From: Eupeodes corollae | Lineage: Eukaryota > Arthropoda > Insecta > Diptera > Syrphidae | DNA: 64,000 bases | Reading direction: 5' to 3' | Assembly: GCF_945859685.1 (NCBI RefSeq) | Contig: NC_079147.1 | Span: forward strand, 183,441,174-183,505,173 | In this document: piece by piece, positions 47,922-59,494 of the stretch | Numbering within the stretch: the first letter of the stretch is position 1 | Layout: each line of letters starts with the position of its first letter | Position numbers and translations under genes: made by a program | The notes under the pieces: generated by a model | The model's input: only the letters and a program-made list of their open reading frames with translations | What the model was told of the DNA's origin: nothing | Databases searched by the model: none

Positions 47922-50900
47922 CACAACAAAAGCTTTTATATTTACATAGGTATGTACATAATATACGTATATCTTCCTTAAAAATAAAAAAAAGACATTT
48001 TTAATGTGAATTAAATGGAACTATTTTGAGTACCCACAACTAATTCCATTTTGCTCTAAGGACCTCATCAAGTGACATCAGTTATGCGTGTACGACCAAT
48101 AGTATTCAATTAATACAAAAGATTTTTATTAAATTTAATTGAAATTCAATCAGGATTTTCAAGTACCATAAAATAGAGTTTTAGTAAATCCTCTAAAAAT
48201 GTAGAATTAAAATCTTTAATCAAATGGTAAACCACAACTAAATGCAACTGGGACTGCTCTTAGAGGGAGAGTGATTTTATAGTCAAACACTCATATTTTA
48301 TTTGATTTTACTAAAATTAATTTAAACAATTTTCTAACTCAACAAAAAAATAAAAAAACATTAAACAACAATAACAAAAACCAATTCCATGCCGTTTGAC
48401 ATTCGTTATTAAATGATTCTGGAAATTGCATTCGACAGAATAAATCCCAAATCCCTATAACCTACATCCCTAGATCCTTATTTGCTTGCTTTTTTTAGTT
48501 GTTGTTGTTATTTTTCACCTGTTCCACATTTTTTCCTCTCTGTCTCGCTCTATATCTATCTCTGATGTTATCCTTTGACCAGGATCTGTGTATATATTTA
48601 TATACATTTAACATGACACTCAAAAAAACAACAAAAACAAAAATTGTAAACCATTTTCAACCAACAAAATAAAAACAAAAAGGACGAAGAAGGACGAAAT
48701 ATTTCGATTTATTCATTGTTGCATTACATGGGGCACTTGGGAGTTGATTTCCCAGGCTGAGCATAGAGGGAATACAAAACGAAATACAAAAACAGGACTT
48801 CCAACTTGAAACTTGAAACCCTGGGTGGCATGACAGTTGTTATTTGCAACACACATCTACACACCTCGACATATAAATGGAGCAGCAGAAGATTGTTAGT
48901 GCATCCTCGCTCTCTTTTGCTCGTTCTCTTCTACCCCATCGCTGTGGATTCGTCCTCGATTCGTACACTACACACATGTGGAAAACCTTCCACGTAGACG
49001 GCTATGGCGATGGCGATGATGACGACGACGACGACGGTTAGCGTTGTTGTCATTGTGTGCTTCAAGTCCTTGGAAGTCAAGTGAAATATGCAAATACACA
49101 CAGTTAGTACCTAAATCACTTTTGTTGTTGAGTTGGGGTTTTCTGGACGGGGATAGGAGCAGGGGGTATATAATAGTTCGTCGTTACTTCATGTAGATGT
49201 TCTGGCTAACTTCACATTTTGATGCGTGTGAGTGTGACGGTGACTGGTTTGTGTGTGTGTTTGTGTGTGTGGAGGTGTAAGTTAGATAGAAATAGGTATC
49301 TATCAAACATGATAAATGAACCTATGACCCAGTTTCCCTTAAAAGTGGAAGTGGAAATAGAGGTGGAGGTGGTTGGAATTGTTGTTGATTTTAAATATTT
49401 ATATGTGTAGTAGTTTTTTTCTGTTTTGTTGTTTTTGTGTTGCTCCTTGCCGCTTTATTTATTGAGAGTTTAATCTGAAGATATTTTGGTATGACGACAG
49501 GATGTTGGTTTGGTTGGTTCTCTGGCTGGTTTGGATTTATGCGGATGGATGAGGATGACGAAGCTGTATAGCAACCATCCTCGTCGTCGTCGCGCCATAA
49601 CACTATATTCCTAGACCCACCAACACCACTGACGACCGAGCATCGAAGGATGGTGGGACAGAGGACACGATGAATGGCATAAATGAAATATTGAGAGTTA
49701 CTTTGCATTCATTGTGTTTTGTATGGAGATTTATGAAGGAGCTGGCGAATTTTCACTACAAAATATAAATTCTCATGGAAGAAAAATATACAAAAAACTA
49801 GACGATTCAGCAGAGATTCCATCTGGATGGAGGACGAATATAGAGCCAACTCACTGTCGTCGTCAGCGTCGTCGTCGTAGTTATTTGTATATGTATGTAG
49901 CTCGTTGGTCGTCACTCGCTCGTTGAGAGTTGATCGTCAACCATTTGAAAACCATTTTAAAATTTGAATCAAGTGAATAATAAATAAAATTTCATTGGAA
50001 TACAAAAACAGAAAAAATCATCCTTTTTTTAAGGTTTGAGGACGACAACAACAACGACGACGACGACACGACGGAGATCGACGTAAAAAACGAAAGGAGA
50101 GCGTGCAACATAAGTTGAGTTGAGTTGAGTTTAAAAACTCGAATGAGAAATGAAAAGGATATTTATTTTTATTTTGTTTTTTGCTTTTTTATATTCTTCT
50201 TTGAATTTATTTCTACAACAAAATAGTTTTCTTGTGTAGAAAAAGAAAACCTAACCTAGGTAGGTATTCAAATTGTAAAATAAAATGCAATAAGCATCAG
50301 TCAAAGTTGCATCTGATTCGAAGGAGCAGGAGAATGTATAGACTATAGGCATGTTTATATAAGGTATTTCATTTGAACTTATATTTTTTTTTGTTTCTTC
50401 TTGATGAGGATAAGGACTGAAGGGAAGGGAAGGGGAGGGGTGAACTTTGTTTTTCTTTGATTCTCAAAGGAAATAAGTTTGTATATAATTTCATAGTAAG
50501 TTGAAACAAATTTAGTTTGAAAAAATATATTGAGGGACAGTTAAATGTCAATTCGATATGGTTCGTCAGAAAAACTCAGTATACCTATGCGTTCTATATT
50601 TTTCCGAGAATTTCATTACAGAAATTTACCAAAATAAAAAAAGTAACAACAAATGAATTGCATTGGAAGGGTTTGTTTCGTTTGATACAAAATTCAACTT
50701 AACTCTCACATCCTTGAAACTTGCTGCTTACACGCTGAGCACCTTACCTTTGAAAAATATCAGTATATGAATTTCCCACATGCATTTTAGAAAGTTTTCA
50801 CTCTTCTTCTCGAATTGAATTTTTTGGATTGAAAACTGCAATAAACATATTTTGAAAGAAGAAAAGAGGTTTTATCAAAAATTTCAAATAAATAATTTGT

Positions 50901-51011
50901 ATATCCAATTTAGTTCTTTTTTCTCAAAAAAAGACAGATTTATTTCCTCTGAAGCAATGACTCTTTCTTTGAAGCAAGTACTCTTTTTAAGGAGTATTTT
51001 ATTGTAATGGA
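47922..51011. other. Microsatellite-rich island between inverted arms
   Basis: About 3.1 kb with GAT/GAC repeats at 49003-49037, CGT repeats at 49856-49880 and GAC/AAC repeats at 50041-50075, plus A-rich and T-rich tracts. Open frames up to 105 codons (49391-49708 on minus) are not protein-like. It resembles the other islands in composition but is the only one I found bounded by matching inverted arms. Confidence 0.5.
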
Positions 51012-51290
51012 AGGAAATAAAATAAAAAATATATTGCTAGTCACAGGAAAATAGGGATGACAACTAGATTTTATTTTTCTGCTTGTCACCGTTCGTCTTA
51101 TACTTTTTCTCATGATGGATATCGGCGATAAGTAATGGATTTCAATTCAAATAAAGTCCACCACGAACTAAATCTCACGTACTAATAATGGCTAATACCT
51201 TTTACTATGTACCAAGAAACTTGAATTAAAGAAAAATTGAAAATTATTTGTAAATGTCAATTGAGGCAATTTGTCTTGGATAAAAGAGAA
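51012..51290 (-). repeat. Right arm of a ~300-bp inverted repeat
   Basis: Inverted counterpart of 47622-47921. On the plus strand it contains AGGGATGACAACT (near 51054), TACTTTTTCTCATGATGGAT (51101), GGATTTCAATTCAAATAAAGT (51137) and TACCAAGAAACTTGAATT (51209). Each is the reverse complement of a block in the left arm. Homology ends abruptly on both sides. Confidence 0.82.
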
Positions 51291-51414
51291 TTGATAAAAA
51301 AAATTAAGCTTGCATTATGGCCTCATTCTTAAAGACTTCAAACATTTAAAAAGCTAACTCAAATTCGAGCTTGTGACCAGATCACATCATATAACGAAAA
51401 TAGTTGGAATGATA

Positions 51415-51680
51415 TACTCAGGCGTATACGTACTTTTTTTTGTTATTTTAGCTCATTTACATTAAAATTTTATACTTACAATTTATTTCATTAAGAAGTT
51501 TTTAGTGTCAGAAATTTAAATTTAGTTTTGCAAGATAAAATACAAGGCATTTTTTTTAAATAAGTTTAATTTAGTAAAAATAGAAACTTTGCTGAGGAAA
51601 ATTGCAATTTTGATGAAAATTGGCACATGCGTTAAGAATTCTTAAAAAAACTGTATATTAAAAACCCAAGTGAGTTTTAT
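51415..51680. mobile_element. Left end of an unnamed TA-flanked element
   Basis: A TA at 51415-51416 is followed by CTCAGGCGTATACGTACTTTTT (51417-51438), the exact inverse of the terminus at 37880-37901. Internal similarity to that copy extends to GATGAAAATTGG near 51612. No right-hand terminus was found downstream, so this copy is truncated or its other end has decayed. Confidence 0.6.
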
Positions 51681-52599
51681 TATTCTAGTCTTCTTTGCTC
51701 ATGGCATTAAATTTTAGATTTTGAGGTTCTAAAGTTTTAAAGAATTACTTATCTTCAATTCCTAATACGGATTGCAGTACCTCAAAGTTTTTCTATGCAA
51801 AGCCTATAATAGGCGATGAATCTTTGGATTTGGATTTAACCGTAAAAAGATTGTCATAAGCATAAATTAGAGCCTAAATTAACAAAGCAGCAGGAACAGA
51901 TAGACTAGCTTAATGACATTTGACAAACATTGACCACAACGTTCTTGTCTACTGTTATATTTCCATTGTTTAAAAAATGGAAACCCTTCTGTTCTTCATT
52001 CGTTTTTGTAGTCAGCAATGACGTTGTAATAAAGTATGCTCTTTTCCAGGTTATCAAATTGGGTTAGCAGAAACCTATTGAGCTTCAAGCTAGATCCAGA
52101 TCTGGTTATTCGAAAGTAGACCAAAACAAATTGTTGCGTAGTTACAGCTTAAAATTACCCTTTCTTTATCGGTCCCAAGGCTGCTTTTGATGGTGAAAAC
52201 AGGAGAGAGTTCCTCATTGGGTCATAAACAAAGAACACTATTTCAAGCAGTGGCCAAATCTGTTATGCTTTGCTGTTTTTTAATGAGTTTTCTCACTCCT
52301 TTTTACGACCCCAAACTACATGCTTCATATTAAAAATGGGTTACCACCCTTAGTCTATTTCGATTATGTGATAAAAAAAAAACTAAGAATAAGCACCTCA
52401 AGACTCTAAACATAGTTTTAGAATATCTCATTTGAAATCAGATAATAATTTCGAATTCCTTGGATGAAGAGCTTGAAGTAAATTTAGAAGACAAATCAGC
52501 ATTTAAACGAACTTTTTATCAGTTGATAACCAAATTAGACGAATAATATAACCAGAGTTTTATCAACCAGGCTTTGAAACTGCATTTCGACCTAGGTCC
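51681..52599. other. Weak LINE-like traces on plus
   Basis: Near 51885 one plus frame reads INKAAGTDRLA, resembling the KAAG.D motif at the start of LINE reverse transcriptases, and near 51965 another reads PLFKKWKP. Neither is followed by readable protein. These may be the eroded 5' part of the LINE relic that becomes clear at 52600. Confidence 0.25.
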
Positions 52600-53200
52600 T
52601 CTAAATTATTTTAAACAAAAGTATCCTACCGCTTAAGATGAACAGCATGAGGGAAGAGAAGGAATCCTCTAACCTTCATTCCACATAGACCAGACTAGCC
52701 ACCTTGAAAGACTTTAAGTCCACCGTTTAAGAACCACCGTTTGTCCAGCTTTTTCCCCACAATAGGCGCATTCTTCTCGCCCTCTTATTACCGATTTCAC
52801 TTACGCCCCTCTTTCAAGAAAAGGTCAAGAAAATGCTAATCAATTCTCAATTTAAGAATTATATCAAAAATCGAAAGATTCTTCATTCCCTGTAGTACGG
52901 CTTACGCACCAATAGGTCCACTGTTGATGTGATGCTCCATCCCACCGAATTTGTAGCATCAGGCCCTCTTATCGAAAATGCGTGCCTTTAGTTTAGATAA
53001 TTCCTAATTTTGTTGGACTAGAAATTTCCTTTCGCACCTTACAATGCAAAAAGTATTGGATGCTTTTAAGTCTGAAAACCACAAAATAAATAACTGTTTT
53101 GTATCCAACACTCTTTCTTATTTTTATCAATGACTTCGATAGTACTTTTAGCTTTTCATATTTGTATTTTAGAGCCTACAGGTTCCTGGCCTGTCCTGTC
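52600..53200 (+). mobile_element. LINE relic (family A), RT fragment
   Basis: KMLINSQFKNYIKNRKILHS (52835-52890), then a stop, YGLRTNRSTVDVMLHPTEFV (52895-52955), and later YPTLFLIFINDFDSTFSFSY (53105-53165) match family A. In an intact member these are L.NYQLKKYLE...L, YGFRTNRSTADVMLYLTE and SPTLFLIFINDL. About 100 residues are missing between the second and third blocks, together with the YADD box. It ends against the opposite-strand LINE at about 53200. Confidence 0.72.
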
Positions 53201-54205
53201 CTTCTATGAAGAACCTCATTTGAAATACGGTTTGACCAGAAAATCCTTTGGATTTTACGAAGACATCTATTCACGGAGGTTTGCAGCTTTCTTGTAATGG
53301 ATGAAGTAACCTTCCAAGTGCTGCAACCATAAAAAGCAGAGATTTGACATTTGTGCGAAACAGTCGTAGCTTTATTCTTAAATTGAAAGAGTTATTCCTC
53401 CAAATTTTCGAAAACATACCGAAGCCGGTTTTGCTTTGCCGATGCGGCAGATGACGTTCTGTTCGGTTTCGCCTTCGATGGAGACCATACTTCCAAGGTA
53501 CTAAAAGCTCTCCTCTTTTCACCGGGTGCGAGAAAACATGGTCGAGTTCCGAGGCTGATCATTTTTGTTTTGCCAGAATTAATTTATGATTAAACAAACA
53601 TCGTCCGCGTAATCCAAATGCTTTAAATAGGATGTCAAAGTCCATTTGATCCCTTCGCTACCTGACAAAACTGAGCGCAGTACATCGCTTTTCACCAACA
53701 ATAACAATATTGGCGACAGAATACAGCCCTGCCTGACTTCGTTACGCGTTTTAAAACCCTCTGACAACCTACCATCGCATCGTGCAGAACGTGACACTTG
53801 GATCTATCATATGTTGCTTCAGTAATAGCAATTAGTTTTTCTGGGATGCCTCTCCTCCGTAAAGCTAACCAGATATAATTCTCTCTGTTAACGCTATCAA
53901 AGGCCTTCTCGAAGTCGATGAACAGCAGGTGTTGTGGTGATCGCTTTTCAACGTACTGTTCAATAATGATCCGCAGAGTGTTTATATAATCAATACAGGA
54001 GGATCTAGCGTGGAATCCTGCTTGTTCGACATCGAGTGTGACCTCAAGGTGTTCTTTGATGCGTTCCAGTATGGCTTTTGCTACTATTTTGGTAACTGCA
54101 GGTAGAACGCAAATTCCTCTCCTTCTACTTTGTTAGATCTCCTTTTTTGGGAACTTGACGATAACTCCCTTCTTCCAAGCTTCTGTTATTAGCGGATGAA
54201 GCAGT
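53201..54205 (-). mobile_element. LINE relic, RT, least decayed in the window
   Basis: From high to low coordinates the minus strand gives GICVLPAVTKIVAKAILERI, AGFHARSSCIDYINTLRIII, LLFIDFEKAFDSVNRENYIW, LIAITEATYDRSKCHVLHD, DGRLSEGFKTRNEVRQGCIL, SPILLLLV and LKHLDYADDVCLI, then the connection WRNNSFNLRIKLRLFRTNVK and NRCLRKIQRIFWSNRISNEV. The catalytic residues are readable (D in FIDFEKAFDSV, both D in YADD). A frameshift lies near 53775, and about 60 residues after YADD are missing between 53579 and 53522. The endonuclease half is absent. The better match to intact relatives suggests a younger insertion. The family is a LINE of the RTE-like type widespread in animals, different from the copy at 5.6 kb. 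Confidence 0.88.
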
Positions 54206-55715
54206 TCAAGTCTACAAGATGAACTTAAAGAATGTAAGACCATTTTAAAGACTCTCATATAATTAAAAATGTCACGGTACAAGTAAAAGAAAAACAAAGA
54301 ATACAGACATTTTAAATTTTGCATGAACCCATATTATTAAAGCGGCTTGAAAGTAGGGTATAAAGAAAGACAACAAAATGTTGTTAACACCTTTTATCAA
54401 CTAAGGTGAAAGTAAAAAGAAAAATAATGCATAATATAGGTTCACATAAGAACTTTTCTTCTTCTAGAACAAAAAGCAAGAGAGAGAAATTAAACTTTTT
54501 CCCCAAAAAGAAAAAAATCTTAAGTATTCCTAGAAATCCCAAAGTAAGAAATAAACTCTTCTTCAAGTTTCGCTAAGTTCAGCAGATTTTCTTCAATTAA
54601 TGCGTGTGTTTACAAAATGCAATTATTATACATAGGTACGGTAGGTACCTTCATCAGACCTCTACCTATATTTCATAGGTATAAATGTATCTTGGTAAAC
54701 AGTAAAACCTAGACTTTCTGGGAAGTCTTAACATCTTTTGCTGAACTCTCAATTAATTACTTTTCAACAAATGTACATTATATATGTATGGTATGTAGGT
54801 ACGCACAGATCTATATACAACGAAAATAATGTATAAGTCTTTATTTGTCTGGTGTTTTTCGTTCCGTTATAAGACATGGCGACTCTTATCCTTTTTACAC
54901 GCGGTGAATAAAGTATAAAGTATAACACCATCAACAACTTCGTCGATATACCATTTCACCTTCATGTCAAAACTTTTATAAGATTTTCATGTTTTTTCCT
55001 TCTTTTTTTTGAATTTTCATTTTTAGTCACTTGGGTGCGCAAAAAATAAAATAATAAAAAAAAGGACGGACAAACTTGAAAAATCCTTAAAAACATATTA
55101 CAGAGTATGAAGCACTCATGTAATCCCAATTGAAAGTCTGCTGCTTTTCCTCTATAAGGTACTTACTTACCTTCAACTTTACTTCAACTGTTCGTCTATA
55201 TGTACTTTGGTACATATCCAGCTTGTTCTTCTTTTTCGTCTTCTTCGTCTATAAGAAAATTTATATCTCCTTATCGAGAGGTATAAGTTCGATTTTTCTG
55301 TTCGCTTCCGTCCTGCTTCTTTAACCAGAGCGCCACTTCAGTTCAATTTTTGTATAGGACTTTGATGGTGAATTGGTGGTAGAAAAAGAGGAGGTGAAGG
55401 TGTTATACGGTGGATAGTAAAAAGAGCAACACAAAGAAGTTATTTTCGAAATATCGAGGAATGAGCCAAAGGCGCTTAATAAGGTGGCCGAAATATGTAA
55501 GGACTTAGTAAATTGAAAACATTCCTTCTTTAAAGAAGAAGTTTTATGTCATGCAAAATAAAAAAACAAAATTAAGAAAGTGTGGAGAATCCTCTACCTC
55601 TCCAGAATTGTATACAATTCTAACTTTTTGTTCCCTAGAAATTTATTGAAAAGGAACAATGTTGATTGTTTAAATCCTTAAAGAGGGTCAATTAATATTC
55701 TGCATATCTAAACTG
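54206..55715. other. Host-like AT-rich island, no gene
   Basis: Pyrimidine- and purine-rich tracts and several GTAGGTACC-type short motifs. No coding frame is recognisable. Confidence 0.45.
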
Positions 55716-56000
55716 ACAGTACCCGTGGCATGATAGTTTGTGCGCTGGACTGTCATGCCAGAGGTCTTGGGTTCAATCCCTGCCTGTGCCATCTAGTTTG
55801 TTTCACGGGTACTTCATCTTGCGAGGAATTGACGAATTCTCCAAGAGTAATTCTTGTCATGAAAAGTGCTTTCTCAAATTAGCCGCTCGAATTCGGCTTT
55901 AAGCTGTTGCTCCCCTCCATCCCTGACAACAGCACTCGCACACAGTAATGGTTGAAAGTTGTAAGACACTAGGCTTTGGTTCTCAAAGAACCGTATTTTG
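55716..56000 (+). mobile_element. tRNA-derived SINE, near full length
   Basis: The head at 55726-55791 folds like a tRNA. TGGCA (55726-55730) pairs with TGCCA (55787-55791). The anticodon arm is CTGGA-CTGTCAT-GCCAG (55745-55761) with anticodon GTC. A perfect polymerase III B box, GGTTCAATCCC, lies at 55770-55780. The CTGTCA(C/T)GC loop resembles tRNA-Asp, so I infer an Asp origin. The head is enclosed by a 10-bp inverted pair, AGTACCCGTG (55718-55727) and CACGGGTACT (55804-55813). A body of about 180 bp follows, ending near 55996 in AT-rich sequence. The body's last part recurs at 59402-59485, which confirms a dispersed repeat. Confidence 0.85.
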
Positions 56001-58230
56001 TATTCATTTTATATTTTAACTGTGGTAGTTACAAAGAGTCAGAAGTGGGAAATCACCAATTTGTTGCATATTTATAATCTACCAAGAATACATTGAAAAA
56101 TTTGCCACTATGAGCCTTATTGTGGTTCATTGAAATATCACAATTCCCAGGAATCAAAAAATAACTGTTGTTTACCATGAAAAATATAATTCATAATCAG
56201 TATTTCACTTGAATTTTACATTAAATTGGACAAAACTAAATAACCGACTTTTAATTAAAATAAAAAAGCTTTTATATTGAAAATGTTTAAATTTTTATTT
56301 TGTTCAAATTCACAAAGGTTTTTGAAGTTTTGAAGAATTGATTCCTGAAAAACGTAGAATTTAATTGCATGTTTTTTACCAGCAAGAAGTGTTTTTAAAA
56401 CTGTACTTAACATTTTCACTGCCGTGAAGAAGATGGGCTTGAATTACCAAAAGTTTATATCTGTTCTACGTAACATATTTTTAACCTGAAAAATTCCATC
56501 ACATAAGTCGTGTTCAAATTTCTCCTCTTTTTTTTGTTTTTTTTTTTTAATTGAATTTCCTGCCAAGGCCGTACAAAGTCAAAGTTTCGACTCTGGCATA
56601 AAAATTCACACCCCTAACCCTCCTCGATATCCAGGAAAGAATGATAAAAAAATGATGATAAAACTTCTATGATGCAAATCTGATTTTCCAAGAAGGAGAG
56701 TGTGTACTTTTTTTAAGATGATGTAGTTTCAACACCACGATATCGGCTTTGCTTCGATATGGTTCAAATTGTGCAATAGCTTAGGCACCTATTCTCTAGC
56801 TTTGTTTTTTTTTAAACTAAAGTGGGTAGAATAGAAGATGAGGATTTTCTTCTAAGTGAAGAACATCAAAGCTTTGAAAAAGTGAAAGAAATACAAAAAA
56901 AAATATTCAGCCCTATCGTCGACGTCGTCATCGTCATAGTCGTCGTTGAAGAAAAACACTTTCCATTATTATTTTTCGTGCACTACCACTTAAGTGCAAT
57001 TCGTTTCATATCATCCCCTGCCCCCTTGCCGCCCATCGCATCACACTACCTCTGGTATCTTTAAGTTATGTCGATTTTTTTCTAGTTCCTTTCAATTTCA
57101 ATCTTTAGTTCCGCTGTTGAGTTTAAGTATATTGTGCTGTTGGGTTATTCTTCAAAAGCGGGCAACCAACCAACCAACCAGTCAACCATACACCCAAGCA
57201 ATCATAAAGAGTTAAAAGAAAATAGACTAAAAAATAAAAGAAAAAGAAAATCGAAGGAAATATGAGGAAAATTGATTTGGTACTTCGTTTATTTTTTTTG
57301 TTCACCCTTAAGATACATGAAGGTTGAATTGGGAGGTGAAAGTCCACCACCCTTTTCCTCCTCCCATATAACACACTATATACCCACTTCATCTATTGCT
57401 TTGTCATTAGACTCTTCATAGTATCACATCAGGTCGAGGCAAACTTACTTATATGGAACACTCTTTCTCTATATGAGTCTTCTATAAAGCATATACGAGA
57501 CGAGGTATACAACCTACTTCTGATTGATGCAGAAAAAGAAGAAGAATAAGAAAAGTTCAATCTTCATGTAATATATTGAACTGCAATCTTTTGTTAAGAT
57601 ACACAATAAAAAGACCAAACTCGGTTAGGTATAAAGATTCCAATAGTATATCTGCATCACAGTGATGTGTACAGAGAAAAACACAAGTTCAATTAAAAAT
57701 CAATCGTTGCTCTAAGTCCCTAAGGTTGTAAAATTACAGTAAATGATCTTATAAACTTTGTACAAAAATATTTTTAACGAGTGGGAAAAGATCTCATTTA
57801 GTTTTGTCCGAAGTGATTTCGTAGAGTTTTTATGATACACAAATCCTTTAGTTAAGAAACACATGACTTACCTCCTTAAACAACTAGATGGTTCATAAAC
57901 ATAGTTCATAGTTAACAAAAAAACATAACCTAGCCCTAAAGAATATATTCAAAGTTAATTCTCCTGTAATTTGGATCATAGTTGTTTATTGTACGAAGAT
58001 ACTATTTTGCCATTCATTCAGGAAATTTTTATTTTGACAGCTTTATTACAATACAACCCAAGTTGTTGCTTGGTTTAAAACGGAACGGCTCATAACTTAC
58101 AAATTCTAGGTTTTCAAAAACATAATTCTGAGCTAATTCAAACCACCTTCTATCGAATGAAAGTTTTAAAATACACAATAAGGATCAGTATCGAATAGTG
58201 TAGGGCTCTTACCGCACAACCAGTTAAGCA
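56001..58230. other. AT-rich DNA and microsatellite island
   Basis: Contains CGTCGTCATCGTC near 56920-56945 and a CCAA tandem at 57163-57181. Open frames (56822-57064, 57123-57392) have simple-sequence composition. No gene is seen. Confidence 0.45.
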
Positions 58231-58617
58231 GCACCAATCTTCGAAAGATCGACAAACGAGTTTTCTTTCTTAATATTAGATTCACTGCAGTTTCATCGTA
58301 GCAATTATGGTCGAAATGAACCTATTTCCCGTTGTATCAGGGAGGCTAATTTAATTTGTAGCAGGATTGATTTTTATTCTAATTGTTCAAGAAACATGTT
58401 CAAATCTCTTGTGTTAAATAATATTTGAATAATTTGTTCCTAATTGTAATTAAATATGTTTTTATTTAATGTAGACAATAAAACATTCTATTTGTAATAG
58501 TCGTTTGTGTATTAAATACATATTTCCCACCAACAATTAAATTATGTACTTTTATCATAGTCTAAGAGATTAACTGTAATCTATTTGATGAATAAACTAA
58601 ACTAAACTAAACTAAAG
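58231..58617 (+). mobile_element. LINE 3' end with TAAAC tail
   Basis: The plus strand reads FHRSNYGRNEPISRCIREAN and then NMFKSLVLNNI with a stop near 58427. This is the usual C-terminal end of a group of insect LINEs (FHRTNYG...P...M.R..N). About 180 bp of AT-rich 3' untranslated sequence follow, ending in a pentanucleotide tail (TAAAC repeats, 58593-58616). Such short tandem tails are normal LINE ends. Everything upstream is lost, so it is a 5'-truncated copy. Confidence 0.62.
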
Positions 58618-58639
58618 TTTTTATACTTTCCCATAGCTT

Positions 58640-59398
58640 TTAGACCATCAGATCAGGAAGATTGGTTCTTCTTCATCTCCGAACATTGACTCGTACTGAA
58701 TGGACGGTATCCATTTCGGAATTATTATATGACTTTACAGTCTCTGATTATGGGATACAGTGTTTTTAAACCACTTATGTAACCGTTTCAACTTGAAGGT
58801 CACGATATGTAGACATCTGCTTCTTGTATACCAAGGAGCATTAATTATTTCACGCAAGACTGCTTTGGAATTTTCTGATAGGTATGGATTTTTTTTCTTT
58901 GTGCAGCTCCCCGTAGTTGTATTCCATAAGTCCAAACGGTTCTTAGTACTTCCTACTGTAATCTATATATATAATAACTATCATTTATTAACCAGCACAT
59001 TTTTCTGTACCTCAAGATTAGCTCTCATATTGTTTCTTTTGGATGTGGTATTTCCTTTAAAGCTTTTCAACAAAAGTCATTCCAAGAGGCACTTCTGTAC
59101 TGCTTATACAAATTAGAACATTATTTATAATTTTGTTTATAAACTTTGATTGCATAGCTTTTATTTCATTTAATTTAATAGGCCATTTTTGGGTCCAATG
59201 ACTTTGCATTTTGCAATCTTTGTAAAGCCTTTGCAACAGATCTATCTGGGACCAATAATACAGTATCATTAGCAAAGATAGCCATTATAACCACTAGAAT
59301 ATCCTTTGTAATATACAGGATAAAAGGTTGGTCCTAGGGCACTTCCTTGTGGTACACCGGCTTTTATTTGCTTTCTTGCAAAATCTTTATAAACTGTT
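58640..59398 (-). mobile_element. Jockey-type LINE relic, RT to C-terminus
   Basis: GVPQGSALGPTFYPVYYKGY (59362-59303) and AIFANDTVLLVPDRSVAKAL (59283-59224, N in place of the first catalytic D of FADDT) are the active-site blocks. INAPWYTRSRCLHIVTFKLK (about 58845-58787) and RRTNLPDLM near 58660 belong to the jockey C-terminal region. Open pieces are 59057-59275 and 58735-58935. The upstream LINE sequence beyond 59490 belongs to another family, with a SINE tail lying exactly between. Confidence 0.83.
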
Positions 59399-59401
59399 AT
59401 A

Positions 59402-59487
59402 CAAATAAAAATTGGTTGGCACAACAGTCCTTTGAGAACTAAGGCCTAGTGACTTACAACTCCCAACTATTCTTGTGTGCGAGTGTT
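59402..59487 (-). mobile_element. 5'-truncated SINE tail
   Basis: Reverse-complemented, this piece begins CACTCGCACAC and continues GTTGTAAG.CACTAGGC, aligning with 55934-55990 of the full-length SINE. It then extends a little further, to an AT-rich end. Only the last quarter of the SINE is present. It sits in the same orientation as the LINE pieces on both sides. Confidence 0.8.
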
Positions 59488-59494
59488 TATTTTA

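Noticed and set aside
37880..51438. The two identical 22-bp termini as ends of one 13.5-kb transposon
   Set aside because: Orientation is wrong: the left copy is a right-hand end and the right copy is a left-hand end, so they belong to two separate elements.
55726..55791. Functional tRNA-Asp gene
   Set aside because: The acceptor and D-arm are incomplete, the anticodon stem has a mismatch, and the sequence continues into a SINE body found again at 59.4 kb.
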